From assembly GCF_013415885.1 (NCBI RefSeq), contig NZ_CP058910.1, forward strand, positions 3,658,001 to 3,722,000: DNA of 64,000 bases, in the 5' to 3' direction. Of this stretch, positions 45,415 to 54,383 are shown in pieces. The translations under genes were made by a program, and so were the position numbers. Source of the DNA: Halosimplex rubrum (GTDB lineage Archaea; Halobacteriota; Halobacteria; Halobacteriales; Haloarculaceae). Below the pieces are notes generated by a model. That model did no database searches, was not told the DNA's origin, and was given only the letters and a program-made list of their open reading frames with translations. Numbering within the stretch: position 1 is the stretch's first letter; every line of letters begins with the position of its first letter.

Positions 45415-47406
45415 TCACTCGGCGGCCACGGTGGCGCGCTCCTCGTAGATCCGCTCGATCGCGTCGTCGTGGACGTGGCGAATGTTCCGACGCTTCTTCT
45501 TCATCGAGGGAGTCAGCAGGTCGTTCTCGGCGGTCCACTCCCAGGAGACGAGTTCGAACGCCTTGATCCGCTCGACGCGTTCCAGCTCGGCGTTGACCTC
45601 GTCGACGGCCTCCCCGACCCACTCGCGGACGCGCTCGTCGCGACAGACCGCCTCGTCGTCGTCGGGCAGGTCGATCCCCTCGCGGTCGGCCCATCGCCGG
45701 ACCGCCTCGAAGTTCGGAACCACGACCGCCCCGATGAACTTGCGGTCGTCGCCGACCACCATCACCTGGTCGACGCGGTCGCTCGTCGCGAACCGGTCCT
45801 CGATGGGTTCCGGCGCGACGTTCTTCCCCGTCGAGAGGACGATCAGCTGTTTCAGCCGGTCCTTGTACCGGAGGTACCCTTCGGGCGTGATCTCGACGAT
45901 GTCGCCGGTCAGGAAGTAGCCGTCCTCGGTGAAGGTCGCGTCCGTCTCGGCGGGCGCGTTCCAGTAGCCGTCGGTGACGTTCGGACCCGTCACTTCGAGT
46001 TCGCCGACCGTCCCCTCCGCCTCGGGGAACTGGTCGTCGCCGACCGCCGACTCGTCGAGGCGGGCGTCGACGTCGGTCACCGGCGGCCCCATCGTCCCCG
46101 GTCGGATGTCCTCGGTGGGGTTCACGGAGAGGACCGGCGCCGTCTCGGTCAGGCCGTAGCCCTCGACGACGGGGATCCCCATCCCGAGGAACATCTCCGC
46201 GAGTTCCCGACTGAGGCTGCCGCCGCCGCTGACGAGGAACTCCACCTCGCCGCCCATGCGCTCGCGGACCGTCGAGTAGACCAGCCGGTCGGCGGCCGCG
46301 CGCTTGGCCCGGAGAGCGACCCCGGGGTCGTCTGCGCGGGCGTAGTCGCGCGCGACGCCGACGGCCCACTCGAAGATCCGCTGTTTGGCCGCCGAGTCGC
46401 TGGCCTGCTCGCGCATGTTGTCGAAGATCCGCTCGTAGACGCGCGGAACGCTCGCGCCGGTCGTGGGGCTGAGCAACTGCAGGTCCTCGGGGAGCGTGTC
46501 GGGGCTCTCGGCGTACCCCACCGTCGCACCGGACGCGAACATCAGGAAGTGGCCGGCCAGCCGCTCGAAGACGTGCGCGAGCGGGAGGAACGAGATGGTC
46601 CGCGAGTTCTCGTCGAGGACCGGCGTCTCGCCCTTGTCGGGTCTGGGACCCATCCGCTTGCGGCACTGGTTGACGTTCGCACGGAAGTTGCGGTGGGTGA
46701 GCCTGACACCCTTCGGCTGGCCCGTCGTCCCCGAGGTGTAGATGATGCTCGCAAGGTCGTCGGGGTCGCGCTCGTCGATCCACTCCCGGTACGTGTCGGC
46801 GTCGAAGGCCTCGTCGCCGCGTTCGTACAGGGCCGCCATCGTCAGCGCGTCCTCGCGATCGGCGGCCGGGCCGTCCGGGGCGGTCTCGTCCATCACGACC
46901 GAGAAGGAGAGATCGAGGTCCTCGTCGACCTCGTGGACGCGTTCCAGCAGCGACTCGTCGCCGACGACGACGCCGGTCGCGTCGGGGTCGTCGATCAGGT
47001 ACTTCACCTGCTTCGGCGAGGAGTCGGTGTAGACGGTCGTCACGACGCCGCCGGCGGCGAGGACGGCGAAGTCGGTCAGCGCCCACTCCATGCGGGTGTC
47101 GGCGAAGACGGCGACCCGGTCACCCGCTTCCAGCCCGAGCGCCCGGAAGCCGGCGGCCAGCCGCCGGACGACCGCGCGCATCTCCTCGTAGGAGATGTCG
47201 GTGAACTCGCCGTCCGGCGCCTCCGGGATCGCTTCGGGCGTCAGCGACCGCTCGTAGACGCCGCCCTTGTAGCGCTGGGCCGGCGCCGACCCGTACCGAT
47301 CGGCGGCGGCCTCAAACATCGACGGCAGCGTGTCCGTCCCGACGACCTCGTCGGTGTAGGTCTGCTCCGCGGCCCACCACTGGCCCGCGGGCTCAGGAGA
47401 AGCCAT
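45415..47406 (-). CDS. Long-chain acyl-CoA synthetase (AMP-forming)
   Basis: 663 residues. AMP-binding signature YTSGTTGQPKGV, the adenylate motifs VEGYGLTETAP and YFLTGDIVEI, and the acyl-CoA-synthetase linker YKDRLKQLIVLSTGKNVAPEP, in the long (fatty-acyl) subfamily resembling FadD15. Activates fatty acids to acyl-CoA for beta-oxidation, consistent with haloarchaeal use of fatty acids from the medium. Start ATG 47406 is preferred over 47430; a TATA box lies at 47429-47441. The C-terminus contains KKKRRNIRHV, basic relative to the acidic rest. Confidence 0.92.
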   Translation of the reverse strand: MASPEPAGQWWAAEQTYTDEVVGTDTLPSMFEAAADRYGSAPAQRYKGGVYERSLTPEAIPEAPDGEFTDISYEEMRAVVRRLAAGFRALGLEAGDRVAVFADTRMEWALTDFAVLAAGGVVTTVYTDSSPKQVKYLIDDPDATGVVVGDESLLERVHEVDEDLDLSFSVVMDETAPDGPAADREDALTMAALYERGDEAFDADTYREWIDERDPDDLASIIYTSGTTGQPKGVRLTHRNFRANVNQCRKRMGPRPDKGETPVLDENSRTISFLPLAHVFERLAGHFLMFASGATVGYAESPDTLPEDLQLLSPTTGASVPRVYERIFDNMREQASDSAAKQRIFEWAVGVARDYARADDPGVALRAKRAAADRLVYSTVRERMGGEVEFLVSGGGSLSRELAEMFLGMGIPVVEGYGLTETAPVLSVNPTEDIRPGTMGPPVTDVDARLDESAVGDDQFPEAEGTVGELEVTGPNVTDGYWNAPAETDATFTEDGYFLTGDIVEITPEGYLRYKDRLKQLIVLSTGKNVAPEPIEDRFATSDRVDQVMVVGDDRKFIGAVVVPNFEAVRRWADREGIDLPDDDEAVCRDERVREWVGEAVDEVNAELERVERIKAFELVSWEWTAENDLLTPSMKKKRRNIRHVHDDAIERIYEERATVAAE

Positions 47407-47428
47407 GGCACGCCGTAGGTCTCGATGC

Positions 47429-47441
47429 ATGATATATGTTA
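47429..47441 (-). promoter_or_regulatory. TATA box of the acyl-CoA synthetase gene
   Basis: Minus strand AACATATATCATG, about 25-35 nt from ATG 47406, favouring this start and a leaderless transcript. Confidence 0.6.
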
Positions 47442-47923
47442 TCGAACCCGGGACCGACTATCGCCCGTTGAACTATCACAAACGATCGAGATGTTCCCGG
47501 CGGGCGAGTAGCCGTCGACGCGGACGCGGCCCGGGCGTCGATACCGGCCGCCTCGATTGCCACCGCCCCCGTCGTCCCGGGCCAGGACGCTCGGTCCGAT
47601 AGACAGCGTGTCCCGGGCGATTCCCGCGTCAGCCCGAACCGCTGCGGACGAGGAGGCACAACGGGAGGCGAGCGGTCGGTCGGTGCTCGGGCCGCTGCCG
47701 TGCCGGTCGAACCGAAATCTGCGGGCGGGCGTCTACCGCCTCGATCCCGTCCAATCGCCGTGTCAGTCAGTGCAGTCGCGGTGCCGGTCGGTGAAGTCGC
47801 GGTGCCAGTCAGGACGGTCGTCCGAGAAACCGCCGCCAGGGACGCGGACGGTGCGGCTGGAGACGGGACTGACGACCGTCGGGGAGCGCGGTTCCCGAGC
47901 GCGGAGCCGCGAGACGCGCTCGT

Positions 47924-48118
47924 CTATCCATGCACGCATTCCTGTCTCGGTTCGATCAGTTCGGCGACGCGCTCTTCGAGCGGCCAGCGCTCGCGGTCCC
48001 ACGTCGCTCACAGTACAGCGGCAGTCGAGCGAGCGGCGCGATCGCAGTACCGCCGCCTCCCTCCACCGGGGCCAACAGTTCCGTGACGAGCAGTTCGTTC
48101 TCGCAGCCGACGGCGGGC
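47924..48118 (-). pseudogene. Possible C-terminal remnant of a coding gene with one frameshift
   Basis: Minus strand reads VGCENELLVTELLAPVEGGG...TAIAPLARLPLYCERR in one frame, immediately followed one frame over by TWDRERWPLEERVAELIEP and RQECVHG-stop. Both segments look like genuine protein and a single indel near 47999-48003 would join them. No start is present; the segment begins right after the ABC permease stop. Family not recognised; may be chance. Confidence 0.3.
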
Positions 48119-48119
48119 G

Positions 48120-48905
48120 TTAGATGTCCCGGCGCTGGAACAGGACCTGGCTCGCGAGTAGCAACCCCAGGAAGACAGCGATCAGAATCCCGACGTCCAT
48201 CGGTTCGTACGACCCGTCGAGGAGGATCGGCGTAGGCGAGTAGTAGTGGGTCGGACTCAGATTCTGTATCCACGCGAAGTCTTCCGCCGCACCGACGGCC
48301 GACTCGACGAGCCAGAGCACGAACACCAGTCCGATGGCCGCTCGTTCCGCGATCGCCGTCCGATCCACGAGAACGGAGAGAACAAGCCCGATCGCTGCGC
48401 AGACGAGGAGATACGGGATCGAGAGGAGGTGAGCCAACGCGAGGTGCATCGGGTCGATCGTCTCGCCGATCGCCAGGACGAGACCGTACGTGACGCCGCC
48501 CACGACCACGTTTAGCGAGATCAGCGGGAGGAGCAACGCTGCAAACTTCTCGGCGAGCAACCGGCTTCGAGAGACGGGGAACGAGAGCAATAGGTCCATC
48601 CGGTCGCTCTCGATGTCGCTCGCGATCACTCCCGCCGAGGCGTACGCGAAGTATATCCCGAGCCCCAGCAGCCACAGGAACGTATAGATCTGTCCGCCGA
48701 GCCAGCCCGCGATCGATCCGATCGACTGAATGCCGAACGCGTCTAACATCGCTGGCGGCAGCGACTCCGCGATCTGCGCGTATGCTGACGGGTCCAAGAG
48801 AGAGAAATACCAGACGATGAAGGCCACGTAGAGGCTGACGCCGACGGTCAGGACCGCTGTCCCGCGGACCCGGCGACTCATCTCGTAGGCGGTGGTCTCA
48901 AACAT
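48120..48905 (-). CDS. ABC-2 type transporter permease
   Basis: 261 residues, MFETTAYEMSRRVRGTAV..., with about six transmembrane helices, of the single-chain exporter permease type (VIASDIESDRMDLLLSFPVSRSRLL near residues 92-115 is the usual cytoplasmic loop, here cited as DIESDRMDLLLSFPVSR). With the preceding ATPase it forms an efflux system for an unknown compound. The start codon lies inside the ATPase gene (8-bp overlap), so the two are translationally coupled. Confidence 0.85.
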   Translation of the reverse strand: MFETTAYEMSRRVRGTAVLTVGVSLYVAFIVWYFSLLDPSAYAQIAESLPPAMLDAFGIQSIGSIAGWLGGQIYTFLWLLGLGIYFAYASAGVIASDIESDRMDLLLSFPVSRSRLLAEKFAALLLPLISLNVVVGGVTYGLVLAIGETIDPMHLALAHLLSIPYLLVCAAIGLVLSVLVDRTAIAERAAIGLVFVLWLVESAVGAAEDFAWIQNLSPTHYYSPTPILLDGSYEPMDVGILIAVFLGLLLASQVLFQRRDI

Positions 48906-49815
48906 CGGAGCGCACCTCCCGGTCGGATTCGGCTGCGCCGTCCGCCCCGTAGTAGTGCATGAAGATGTCTTCGAGCGGCGGTTCGCTGATATCTATTTCG
49001 CGGACGTCGTGGGTCGCGAGCTCCCGGAGCAGCGCGTTGTACTCGCCGGTGTAGATGAACTGGATCCCCTCAGCGAACGCCTGCACGTCGATCACACCGT
49101 CGATCTCCGTGAGGGCCGCCCTGGCCTCGTCCGTCGTCTGGAGCTGGACCCGCTTTCCGCCCTGCCGAAGCAGCGTCTCGATATCTTCGAGGCCGACGAG
49201 CTCCCCCTCACGGAGGATGCCGACGCGGTCACACACGCGGCGGACTTCGCTCAGCACGTGCGACGAAAAGAACAGCGTCTTCCCTCGGTCGCGCTCGTTC
49301 CTGACGAACTCGTTAAACTCCTCTTGCTTGAGCGGGTCGAGGCCGGAGGTCGGCTCGTCCATAATCACGAGTTCGGGGTCGTGCATGAACGCCTGGACGA
49401 TGCCGAGCATGCGCTTGTTCCCGGTCGAGTACTCGCGAATCGGCCGCTCGACCGGCGGTGTGAATATCTCGAGGAGCTCGTCCCGGCGGGACCCGCCTTT
49501 GACTGATTCGTGATAGTCGAGGACGTCTTCGCCCGTCGCTTCCTCGTCGAACCCGAGATTGGCGGGCAGGTATCCGATCCGCCGTTTCGCTTCGATGAGG
49601 GCGCCCTCGTCGTGGACATCCGCGCCGAGGACGGTCGCGCTGCCCGCCGTCGGTTCGAGTAACCCGAGAAGCGATCGGATCGTCGTCGTCTTGCCGGCGC
49701 CGTTCGGACCGAGAAAGCCGAATATCTCACCGCTCTCGACGGTGAACGAGATGGCGTCTACCGCGCGTACACTCCCGTAGTCTTTTGTCAGGGAGTCCAC
49801 TTCGATCGTTGCCAT
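48898..49815 (-). CDS. ABC transporter ATP-binding protein (exporter type)
   Basis: 305 residues. Walker A GPNGAGKT (36-43), Walker B LVIMDEPTSGLD, and H-loop FFSSH. The signature motif is YSTGNKRM instead of LSGGQ, a known variant in the drug/antibiotic-exporter and bacitracin-type subfamily. A C-terminal extension (about 215-305) carries a small regulatory domain. Divergent from the TetR gene across 96 bp with a shared dyad, indicating local regulation. Confidence 0.9.
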   Translation of the reverse strand: MATIEVDSLTKDYGSVRAVDAISFTVESGEIFGFLGPNGAGKTTTIRSLLGLLEPTAGSATVLGADVHDEGALIEAKRRIGYLPANLGFDEEATGEDVLDYHESVKGGSRRDELLEIFTPPVERPIREYSTGNKRMLGIVQAFMHDPELVIMDEPTSGLDPLKQEEFNEFVRNERDRGKTLFFSSHVLSEVRRVCDRVGILREGELVGLEDIETLLRQGGKRVQLQTTDEARAALTEIDGVIDVQAFAEGIQFIYTGEYNALLRELATHDVREIDISEPPLEDIFMHYYGADGAAESDREVRSDV

Positions 49816-49911
49816 ACTCTACCGTGGCTCTATGACTAAATATCTATTTTGGTTATCGAGTAATAACTGAGAACCAGTTTAGTTATGAGTTTTCTATTCG
49901 TACGGAGGGCC
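49816..49911. promoter_or_regulatory. Divergent promoter/operator between ABC exporter and tetR
   Basis: AT-rich 96-bp interval with an imperfect dyad: ACTAAA (around 49833-49838) and TTTAGT (around 49877-49882) flank GTTAT (49853-49857) and ATAAC (49864-49868). This is the expected position for a TetR operator controlling both genes. Confidence 0.55.
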
Positions 49912-50550
49912 ATGCGAAAGTTCAGTGACGAGGAACGGGAACGGATACGGGAGAAACTCCTTGAAACTGCGCGCGAACTGTTGTTGAAGTTCGGGCCGAC
50001 GAAGACCACGGTGAGGGATATTACCGAACCGGTGGGGATCGCCAAGCCGACGTTCTATCAGTTTTTCGACGCCAAGTCGGACCTCTACGTAGAGATATTC
50101 CAACAGGAGTTAGACGAGTTTGCGAAGACGCTGGAGTCGGAGCTGGCGGGGGTTGACGACCCCCAGGAACGGCTGGAGCAGTTTTTCCGCTGTTACGTCG
50201 AGTTCGGCGAGGGGAACGAGTTCATCCAGGAGGTGTTCATCAAACGGGACTACCGAGAGGTCCTCGGGGATGTCTCGTCTGATCAGCTTGCCGAGATAGA
50301 GCGCAAAGAGATGGAGGTCCTGGTCCCCCCTATCAGAGACATCCAGGCGCGGAGTGACGGGCCGGTCTCGGAGATGGAGCCGATGACCGTCCTCGGACTG
50401 ATGGGATCGGCTCTCGGCCTCTCGATCCTCCACAAGGACGAGTACGACGAGATCAGTGCCACTCTCGACGAGATCCAGGACGGGATCTATCCTCACCTGC
50501 AGCGGGAGATGATAACGACCCTCGCGAGAGGACTCACCGTAGAGGGCTAG
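49912..50550 (+). CDS. TetR/AcrR family transcriptional regulator
   Basis: 212 residues from ATG 49912 (preceded by GGAGG-like CGGAGGGCC). N-terminal helix-turn-helix: ETARELLLKFGPTKTTVRDI and VGIAKPTFYQFFDAKSDLY, the latter with the TetR recognition-helix pattern. The C-terminal helices form the ligand/dimer domain. By position it should repress or activate the divergent ABC exporter and itself. An in-frame ATG at 49885 would only add SFLFVRRA. GC content and codon use are lower than in the surrounding housekeeping genes, as in the ABC pair, suggesting joint acquisition. Confidence 0.88.
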   Translation: MRKFSDEERERIREKLLETARELLLKFGPTKTTVRDITEPVGIAKPTFYQFFDAKSDLYVEIFQQELDEFAKTLESELAGVDDPQERLEQFFRCYVEFGEGNEFIQEVFIKRDYREVLGDVSSDQLAEIERKEMEVLVPPIRDIQARSDGPVSEMEPMTVLGLMGSALGLSILHKDEYDEISATLDEIQDGIYPHLQREMITTLARGLTVEG

Positions 50551-50812
50551 CGACCGGAGGACGGGACAGCTCAGAAAGGGAACCCGCTCGCCAGTGAAAC
50601 CGGGGACGGGCGAGTCGGGAAGCGGCTCGCTGTTCGGCGCCGGCGTTCGACCCGGCCGGTCACCGGGGCGGCCGCTGGATGGGGCGACCGCACCGGAGTC
50701 CCGGTCGGAAGCGCCGCTCGCGCTGTCGGTCGGTGCCGCTGCGACCCGCGAGCGCCCCGCCGAGGCGGCGCGCGACTGAAGACTCTTCACCCCCCGTCGC
50801 TAACGGCCGGAC

Positions 50813-51367
50813 ATGCGCATTCACGCGGTCGTTCTCGTCGCGGCCCTGGCGCTCACCGCCGGGTGCGCCGCCATCGGGGGGCAGCCCCCCGACGCGACGG
50901 CGACCACCCCAGCGCCGACCGAGACGCGAACCGACGAGCCATGCCGGACCGACCTGCTACTGACGTCCGACGGAAACGACCACGTGACGCCGAAGCCGCT
51001 CCCCGAGGAGCGACCGGAACTGACCCCCGAAGCGGTCGCGCAGTCCGCTCGGGAGTACGAGCGGGCGTTCGCTCACAATCACGATCTCGGCGAGCGCGTA
51101 CGCGAGGTGACCGTCGAGTTACAGGGAACGACCGTCAGATCGGTCGACGACGGGTTCCGCGTCCGCGTCCACGTCTGGACGCGGACGGTCGTGGACCCGC
51201 CGGCGGGGGCGACCGTCACCGAGGCGACGACCAGGGAGTCGTTTTACGACGCGCACTACTTCGTCTCCGGGGACGTCCTCCGCCGGGCCGAGACCGAGCG
51301 CCACGGGACGCTCCCGGACCCGGACCTCTCTCGGTCCGGCGTCACGCTGTCGTGCTGGGACGGGTAG
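50813..51367 (+). CDS. Lipoprotein, hypothetical
   Basis: 184 residues. Sec signal with lipobox LTAGC (Cys18) and an extracellular Thr/Pro-rich linker (25-40). The rest (REYERAFAHNHDLGERVREV, FRVRVHVWTRTVVDP, FYDAHYFVSGDVLRRAE) forms a small alpha/beta domain unknown to me. Function not inferable. A second lipoprotein of unrelated sequence occurs at 14530. Confidence 0.78.
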   Translation: MRIHAVVLVAALALTAGCAAIGGQPPDATATTPAPTETRTDEPCRTDLLLTSDGNDHVTPKPLPEERPELTPEAVAQSAREYERAFAHNHDLGERVREVTVELQGTTVRSVDDGFRVRVHVWTRTVVDPPAGATVTEATTRESFYDAHYFVSGDVLRRAETERHGTLPDPDLSRSGVTLSCWDG

Positions 51368-51432
51368 GGCCGCGTGTTCGAGCCGCGGCCACACCGGCGT
51401 CCTTTTTTGGACCGGGCGGCGAACCCGCAGGC

Positions 51433-52320
51433 ATGACCGAACACGCCGGGTGGTTCGCGGGGCTGGATCCCGGGGACACCGAAGCCGCCGCCGAGCGGGT
51501 CCGGGACGGGTCGGCGGAGTCGTCCGCCGACTGGCCGACCCTGGCCGTCGACGACGGGTTCGCCGCCGACGAGGCCGAGTACTACGAGCGCCTGCACGAC
51601 GCGACGACGGCCGCCGCCCGGGCGGGCGTCCACGAGGCCGAGCGCGCGGACGACAAACAGCTCATCCACGCGGTCCGCGCGATGGACGACTGCGAGCGGA
51701 CCGCAAACGAACTCGCCGAGCGGGTCGCCGAGTGGGCGGGCACCCGCTTCGAGGACGCCGACACCGGCGTCGAGTACGCCCGCGACCTGGCCGAGCGCGA
51801 CGAGGAGCCCGCGGACCCGAGCGAGGCGCGACTGCTCGCGCTGGCCGAGCGGACCGCGGCGCTGGCCGACGAAGCCGACGAACTCCGGTCGTACGTCGAG
51901 GAGACGACGCCCTCGGTGGCGCCGAACCTCGCCGCGATGGCCGGCCCGGTGCTGGCGGCCCGACTGATCTCGCTGTCGGGCGGCCTCGATAGCCTGGCCA
52001 AACAGCCGTCCAGTACGGTGCAGGTCATCGGGGCCGAGGACGCGCTGTTCGCGCACCTCCGCGGGTCGGCGCCCTCTCCGAAACACGGCGTCATCTTCAC
52101 CCACGAGTACGTCCGCGGCACGCGCCCGGAGAAACGCGGCTCGGCCGCGCGGGCGCTGGCGGGGAAGCTCACCATCGCCGCCCGCGTCGACCACTACAGC
52201 GGCGAGCGCAAGCCCGACCTCGACGCCGAACTCGACGAGCGCATCGCGACCGTTCGCGGGAACGCCGGGGACGGCGAGGACGACGGAGCCGCCGCGACCG
52301 GCGGAGGTGACGGCTCGTGA
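51433..52320 (+). CDS. nop5: Nop5/Nop56/58 core protein of C/D-box RNPs
   Basis: 295 residues. The NOP domain is easy to see: ELRSYVEETTPSVAPNLAAM, GPVLAARLISLSGGLDSLAK, STVQVIGAEDALFAHLR and SPKHGVIFTHEYV with KRGSAARALAGKL, preceded by a coiled-coil region (about 75-150). Together with fibrillarin and L7Ae it assembles on C/D RNAs to direct 2'-O-methylation of rRNA and tRNA. The N-terminal domain is shorter than in eukaryotes. Stop overlaps the fibrillarin GTG by 4 bp. Confidence 0.93.
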   Translation: MTEHAGWFAGLDPGDTEAAAERVRDGSAESSADWPTLAVDDGFAADEAEYYERLHDATTAAARAGVHEAERADDKQLIHAVRAMDDCERTANELAERVAEWAGTRFEDADTGVEYARDLAERDEEPADPSEARLLALAERTAALADEADELRSYVEETTPSVAPNLAAMAGPVLAARLISLSGGLDSLAKQPSSTVQVIGAEDALFAHLRGSAPSPKHGVIFTHEYVRGTRPEKRGSAARALAGKLTIAARVDHYSGERKPDLDAELDERIATVRGNAGDGEDDGAAATGGGDGS

Positions 52321-52946
52321 GCGACCTCCCGGCGGGCGTCGAGCGCCGCGCCTTCGAGGGGAGCGAGCGGCTGGCGACCCGCGGCGACCCCCACTACGGC
52401 GAACCGACCGACGGCGAGTGGCGCGCCTGGAACCCCGACCGCTCGAAGCTCGGCGCGATGCTCGAACTCGGGATGGACACCGGACTGGTCGGCGGCGAGA
52501 CGGTCCTCTACCTGGGCGCGGCCTCCGGGACGACCGCGAGCCACGTCGCCGACTTCGGCGGCCCGACCTACGGCGTCGAGTTCGCAGCCCGACCCGTTCG
52601 GGACCTGCTCGACGCCGCCGAACCGCGGGGCAACCTCTTTCCCCTGCTGAAGGACGCGCGCAAGCCCGAGACGTACGCCCACGTCGTCGAGCCGGTCGAC
52701 GCCATCGTGCAGGACGTGGCGACGCGAGGGCAGGCGAAGGTCGCGACGGCGAACGCGGAGTTCCTCCGGGAGGACGGCCGGCTCCTGCTCGCGGTCAAGG
52801 CCCGCAGCGAGGACGTGACCCGCGACCCCGCCGACGTGTTCGACGACGCCCTCGACGACCTCGAATCGGCCTACGAGGTGCTCGAAACGCGGCGGCTGAC
52901 CCCGCACCACGACGACCACCTCGGCGTGGTCGCGACGCCGCGCTGA
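52317..52946 (+). CDS. flpA: Fibrillarin-like rRNA/tRNA 2'-O-methyltransferase
   Basis: 209 residues from GTG 52317. SAM-binding motif [32 protein letters not shown] and the [16 protein letters not shown] segment with the catalytic Asp, all typical of archaeal fibrillarin. Acts in C/D RNPs with Nop5 encoded just upstream. GTG start is dictated by the GTGA overlap and matches family length. Confidence 0.95.
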   Translation: MSDLPAGVERRAFEGSERLATRGDPHYGEPTDGEWRAWNPDRSKLGAMLELGMDTGLVGGETVLYLGAASGTTASHVADFGGPTYGVEFAARPVRDLLDAAEPRGNLFPLLKDARKPETYAHVVEPVDAIVQDVATRGQAKVATANAEFLREDGRLLLAVKARSEDVTRDPADVFDDALDDLESAYEVLETRRLTPHHDDHLGVVATPR

Positions 52947-53167
52947 GCGGGCTGGCGAGCGGGTACCCCGGACGCCGACACCGGAGGTGTTATCCGTCGG
53001 GGAGGGGTTGGTTTCGGTAGACGGCACGGTCAGCGGCACCTTTCGGCTCGCGTGGTCTCCACGTGGGCTCACGCCGACTGCCCTAAACCGTCTCTCTAAC
53101 ACCGCCGAGCGGTTGCGCTGGCGGTGTTCGAGGGACGGACGCGCCGGCGCGGGCGTGCCGGGAAGGG

Positions 53168-53178
53168 AAATTTTTAGC
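53168..53178 (+). promoter_or_regulatory. TATA box of gshA
   Basis: AAATTTTTAGC about 27 nt upstream of ATG 53203; supports that start. Confidence 0.6.
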
Positions 53179-53202
53179 GCCGTCGTCCCCTCGTACGGAG
53201 CG

Positions 53203-54285
53203 ATGGACCGGGGCTCGCGCGAGGCGTTCAGTCGGATGGGGACGATCGGCATCGAAGAGGAGTACTACGTCGTCGACGAGGACGGCCGGCTCACCTCGGG
53301 CACCGACGAACTCGTCTACGAGTCCGACCCGCCCGAGATCCTGGAAGGCCGGCTCGACCACGAGCTGTTCAAGTGCGTCATCGAGTCCCAGACGCCGGTC
53401 ATCGAGCGGCCGGCCGACGCCCGCGAGCACCTGCTTTCGGTCCGCGAGGCGCTCGTCGACCACGCCACCGCTCACGGTTTCGATATCGCCGCCGCCGGTC
53501 TCCACCCGCTCGCGAAGTGGCGCGAGCTCGAACACGCCGAGAAACCACGGTACCGGGCGCAACTCGACCGGATCCAGTACCCACAGCACCGCAACACGAC
53601 GGCGGGACTGCACGTCCACGTCGGCGTCGACGACGCGGACAAGGCGGTGTGGATCGCCAACGAACTCCGCTGGCACCTCCCGGTGATGCTGGCGCTGTCG
53701 GCGAACTCGCCGTACTGGAACGGCTTCGACACCGGCCTCGAGTCCGCCCGGGCGAAGATCTTCGAGGCGCTCCCGAACACCGGGATGCCCACCGCATTCG
53801 ACGACTACGACGCCTTCGACGACTACGAGCGGCGGATGCTGGAGACGAACAGCATCGACGACCGCGGAGAGCTCTGGTTCGACGTGCGTCCTCACTCCGG
53901 TCACGGCACCGTCGAAGTCCGAACGCCGGACGGCCAGGCCGACCCCGACGTAGTGCTCGCGTTCGTCGAGTACACCCACGCGCTCGTCGAGGACCTGGCC
54001 GCCCGCTACGAGGACGGCGAGTCCGGCACCGACGTTCGTCGGGAGCTGTACGACGAGCACAAGTGGCGCGCGATGCGTCACGGCCACGACGCCGCCCTGC
54101 TGGACCGGTCGTTCGAGTCGACGGTCGGTCTGGGCGAGGTCGTCGACCGCGAGGCCGAACGGCTCGGTATCTCGGGCATCCGCGAAGTCTACGACGCCGA
54201 GAGCGGCGCCGAGCGCCAGCGCCGCCTTCGCGAGGAGGCGGGCGTCGACGCGCTCTGTGACTCGCTGCGGCTGCGCTACGAGTGA
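53203..54285 (+). CDS. gshA: Glutamate-cysteine ligase, haloarchaeal GshA (GCS2 family)
   Basis: 360 residues. GCS2-type ATP-grasp-like fold: [15 protein letters not shown] at the N-terminus, [35 protein letters not shown] and [20 protein letters not shown]. Makes gamma-glutamylcysteine, the main low-molecular-weight thiol of haloarchaea, which lack glutathione. It is transcribed alone from a TATA box 27 nt upstream of the ATG. Upstream in-frame codons are low-complexity and rejected. Confidence 0.93.
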   Translation: MDRGSREAFSRMGTIGIEEEYYVVDEDGRLTSGTDELVYESDPPEILEGRLDHELFKCVIESQTPVIERPADAREHLLSVREALVDHATAHGFDIAAAGLHPLAKWRELEHAEKPRYRAQLDRIQYPQHRNTTAGLHVHVGVDDADKAVWIANELRWHLPVMLALSANSPYWNGFDTGLESARAKIFEALPNTGMPTAFDDYDAFDDYERRMLETNSIDDRGELWFDVRPHSGHGTVEVRTPDGQADPDVVLAFVEYTHALVEDLAARYEDGESGTDVRRELYDEHKWRAMRHGHDAALLDRSFESTVGLGEVVDREAERLGISGIREVYDAESGAERQRRLREEAGVDALCDSLRLRYE

Positions 54286-54383
54286 GCGACGGAAAGCGGA
54301 GCGCTGTCCGGCGATTTCGCGCGTGTGAGAACGTCGGCAAGATTTTTACCCGGCTGGGGCTTTCGTCCTCGTAGAGGCGACGT

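Larger units (their letters stand above)
47407..48119. other. 713-bp region without an intact gene
   Basis: Contains the acyl-CoA synthetase promoter, a pair of imperfect direct repeats GTCGCGGTGCCGGTC/GTCGCGGTGCCAGTC spaced 24 bp apart (about 47765-47812), and a probable truncated coding sequence at 47924-48118. Short open frames here have atypical composition and I do not accept them as genes. Confidence 0.55.

Noticed and set aside
44191..47418. A 1,075-codon open frame on the plus strand opposite the sarcosine-oxidase and acyl-CoA synthetase genes
   Set aside because: It is the antisense shadow of two well-supported genes; high GC removes stop codons from the opposite frame. The composition is Arg/Val/Gly-rich with no domains.
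47763..48011. An 82-codon minus-strand frame in the 47.4-48.1 kb spacer
   Set aside because: It reads across the repeated GTCGCGGTGCC units, and a neighbouring frame gives more protein-like sequence, so it is treated as part of a possible remnant rather than a gene.
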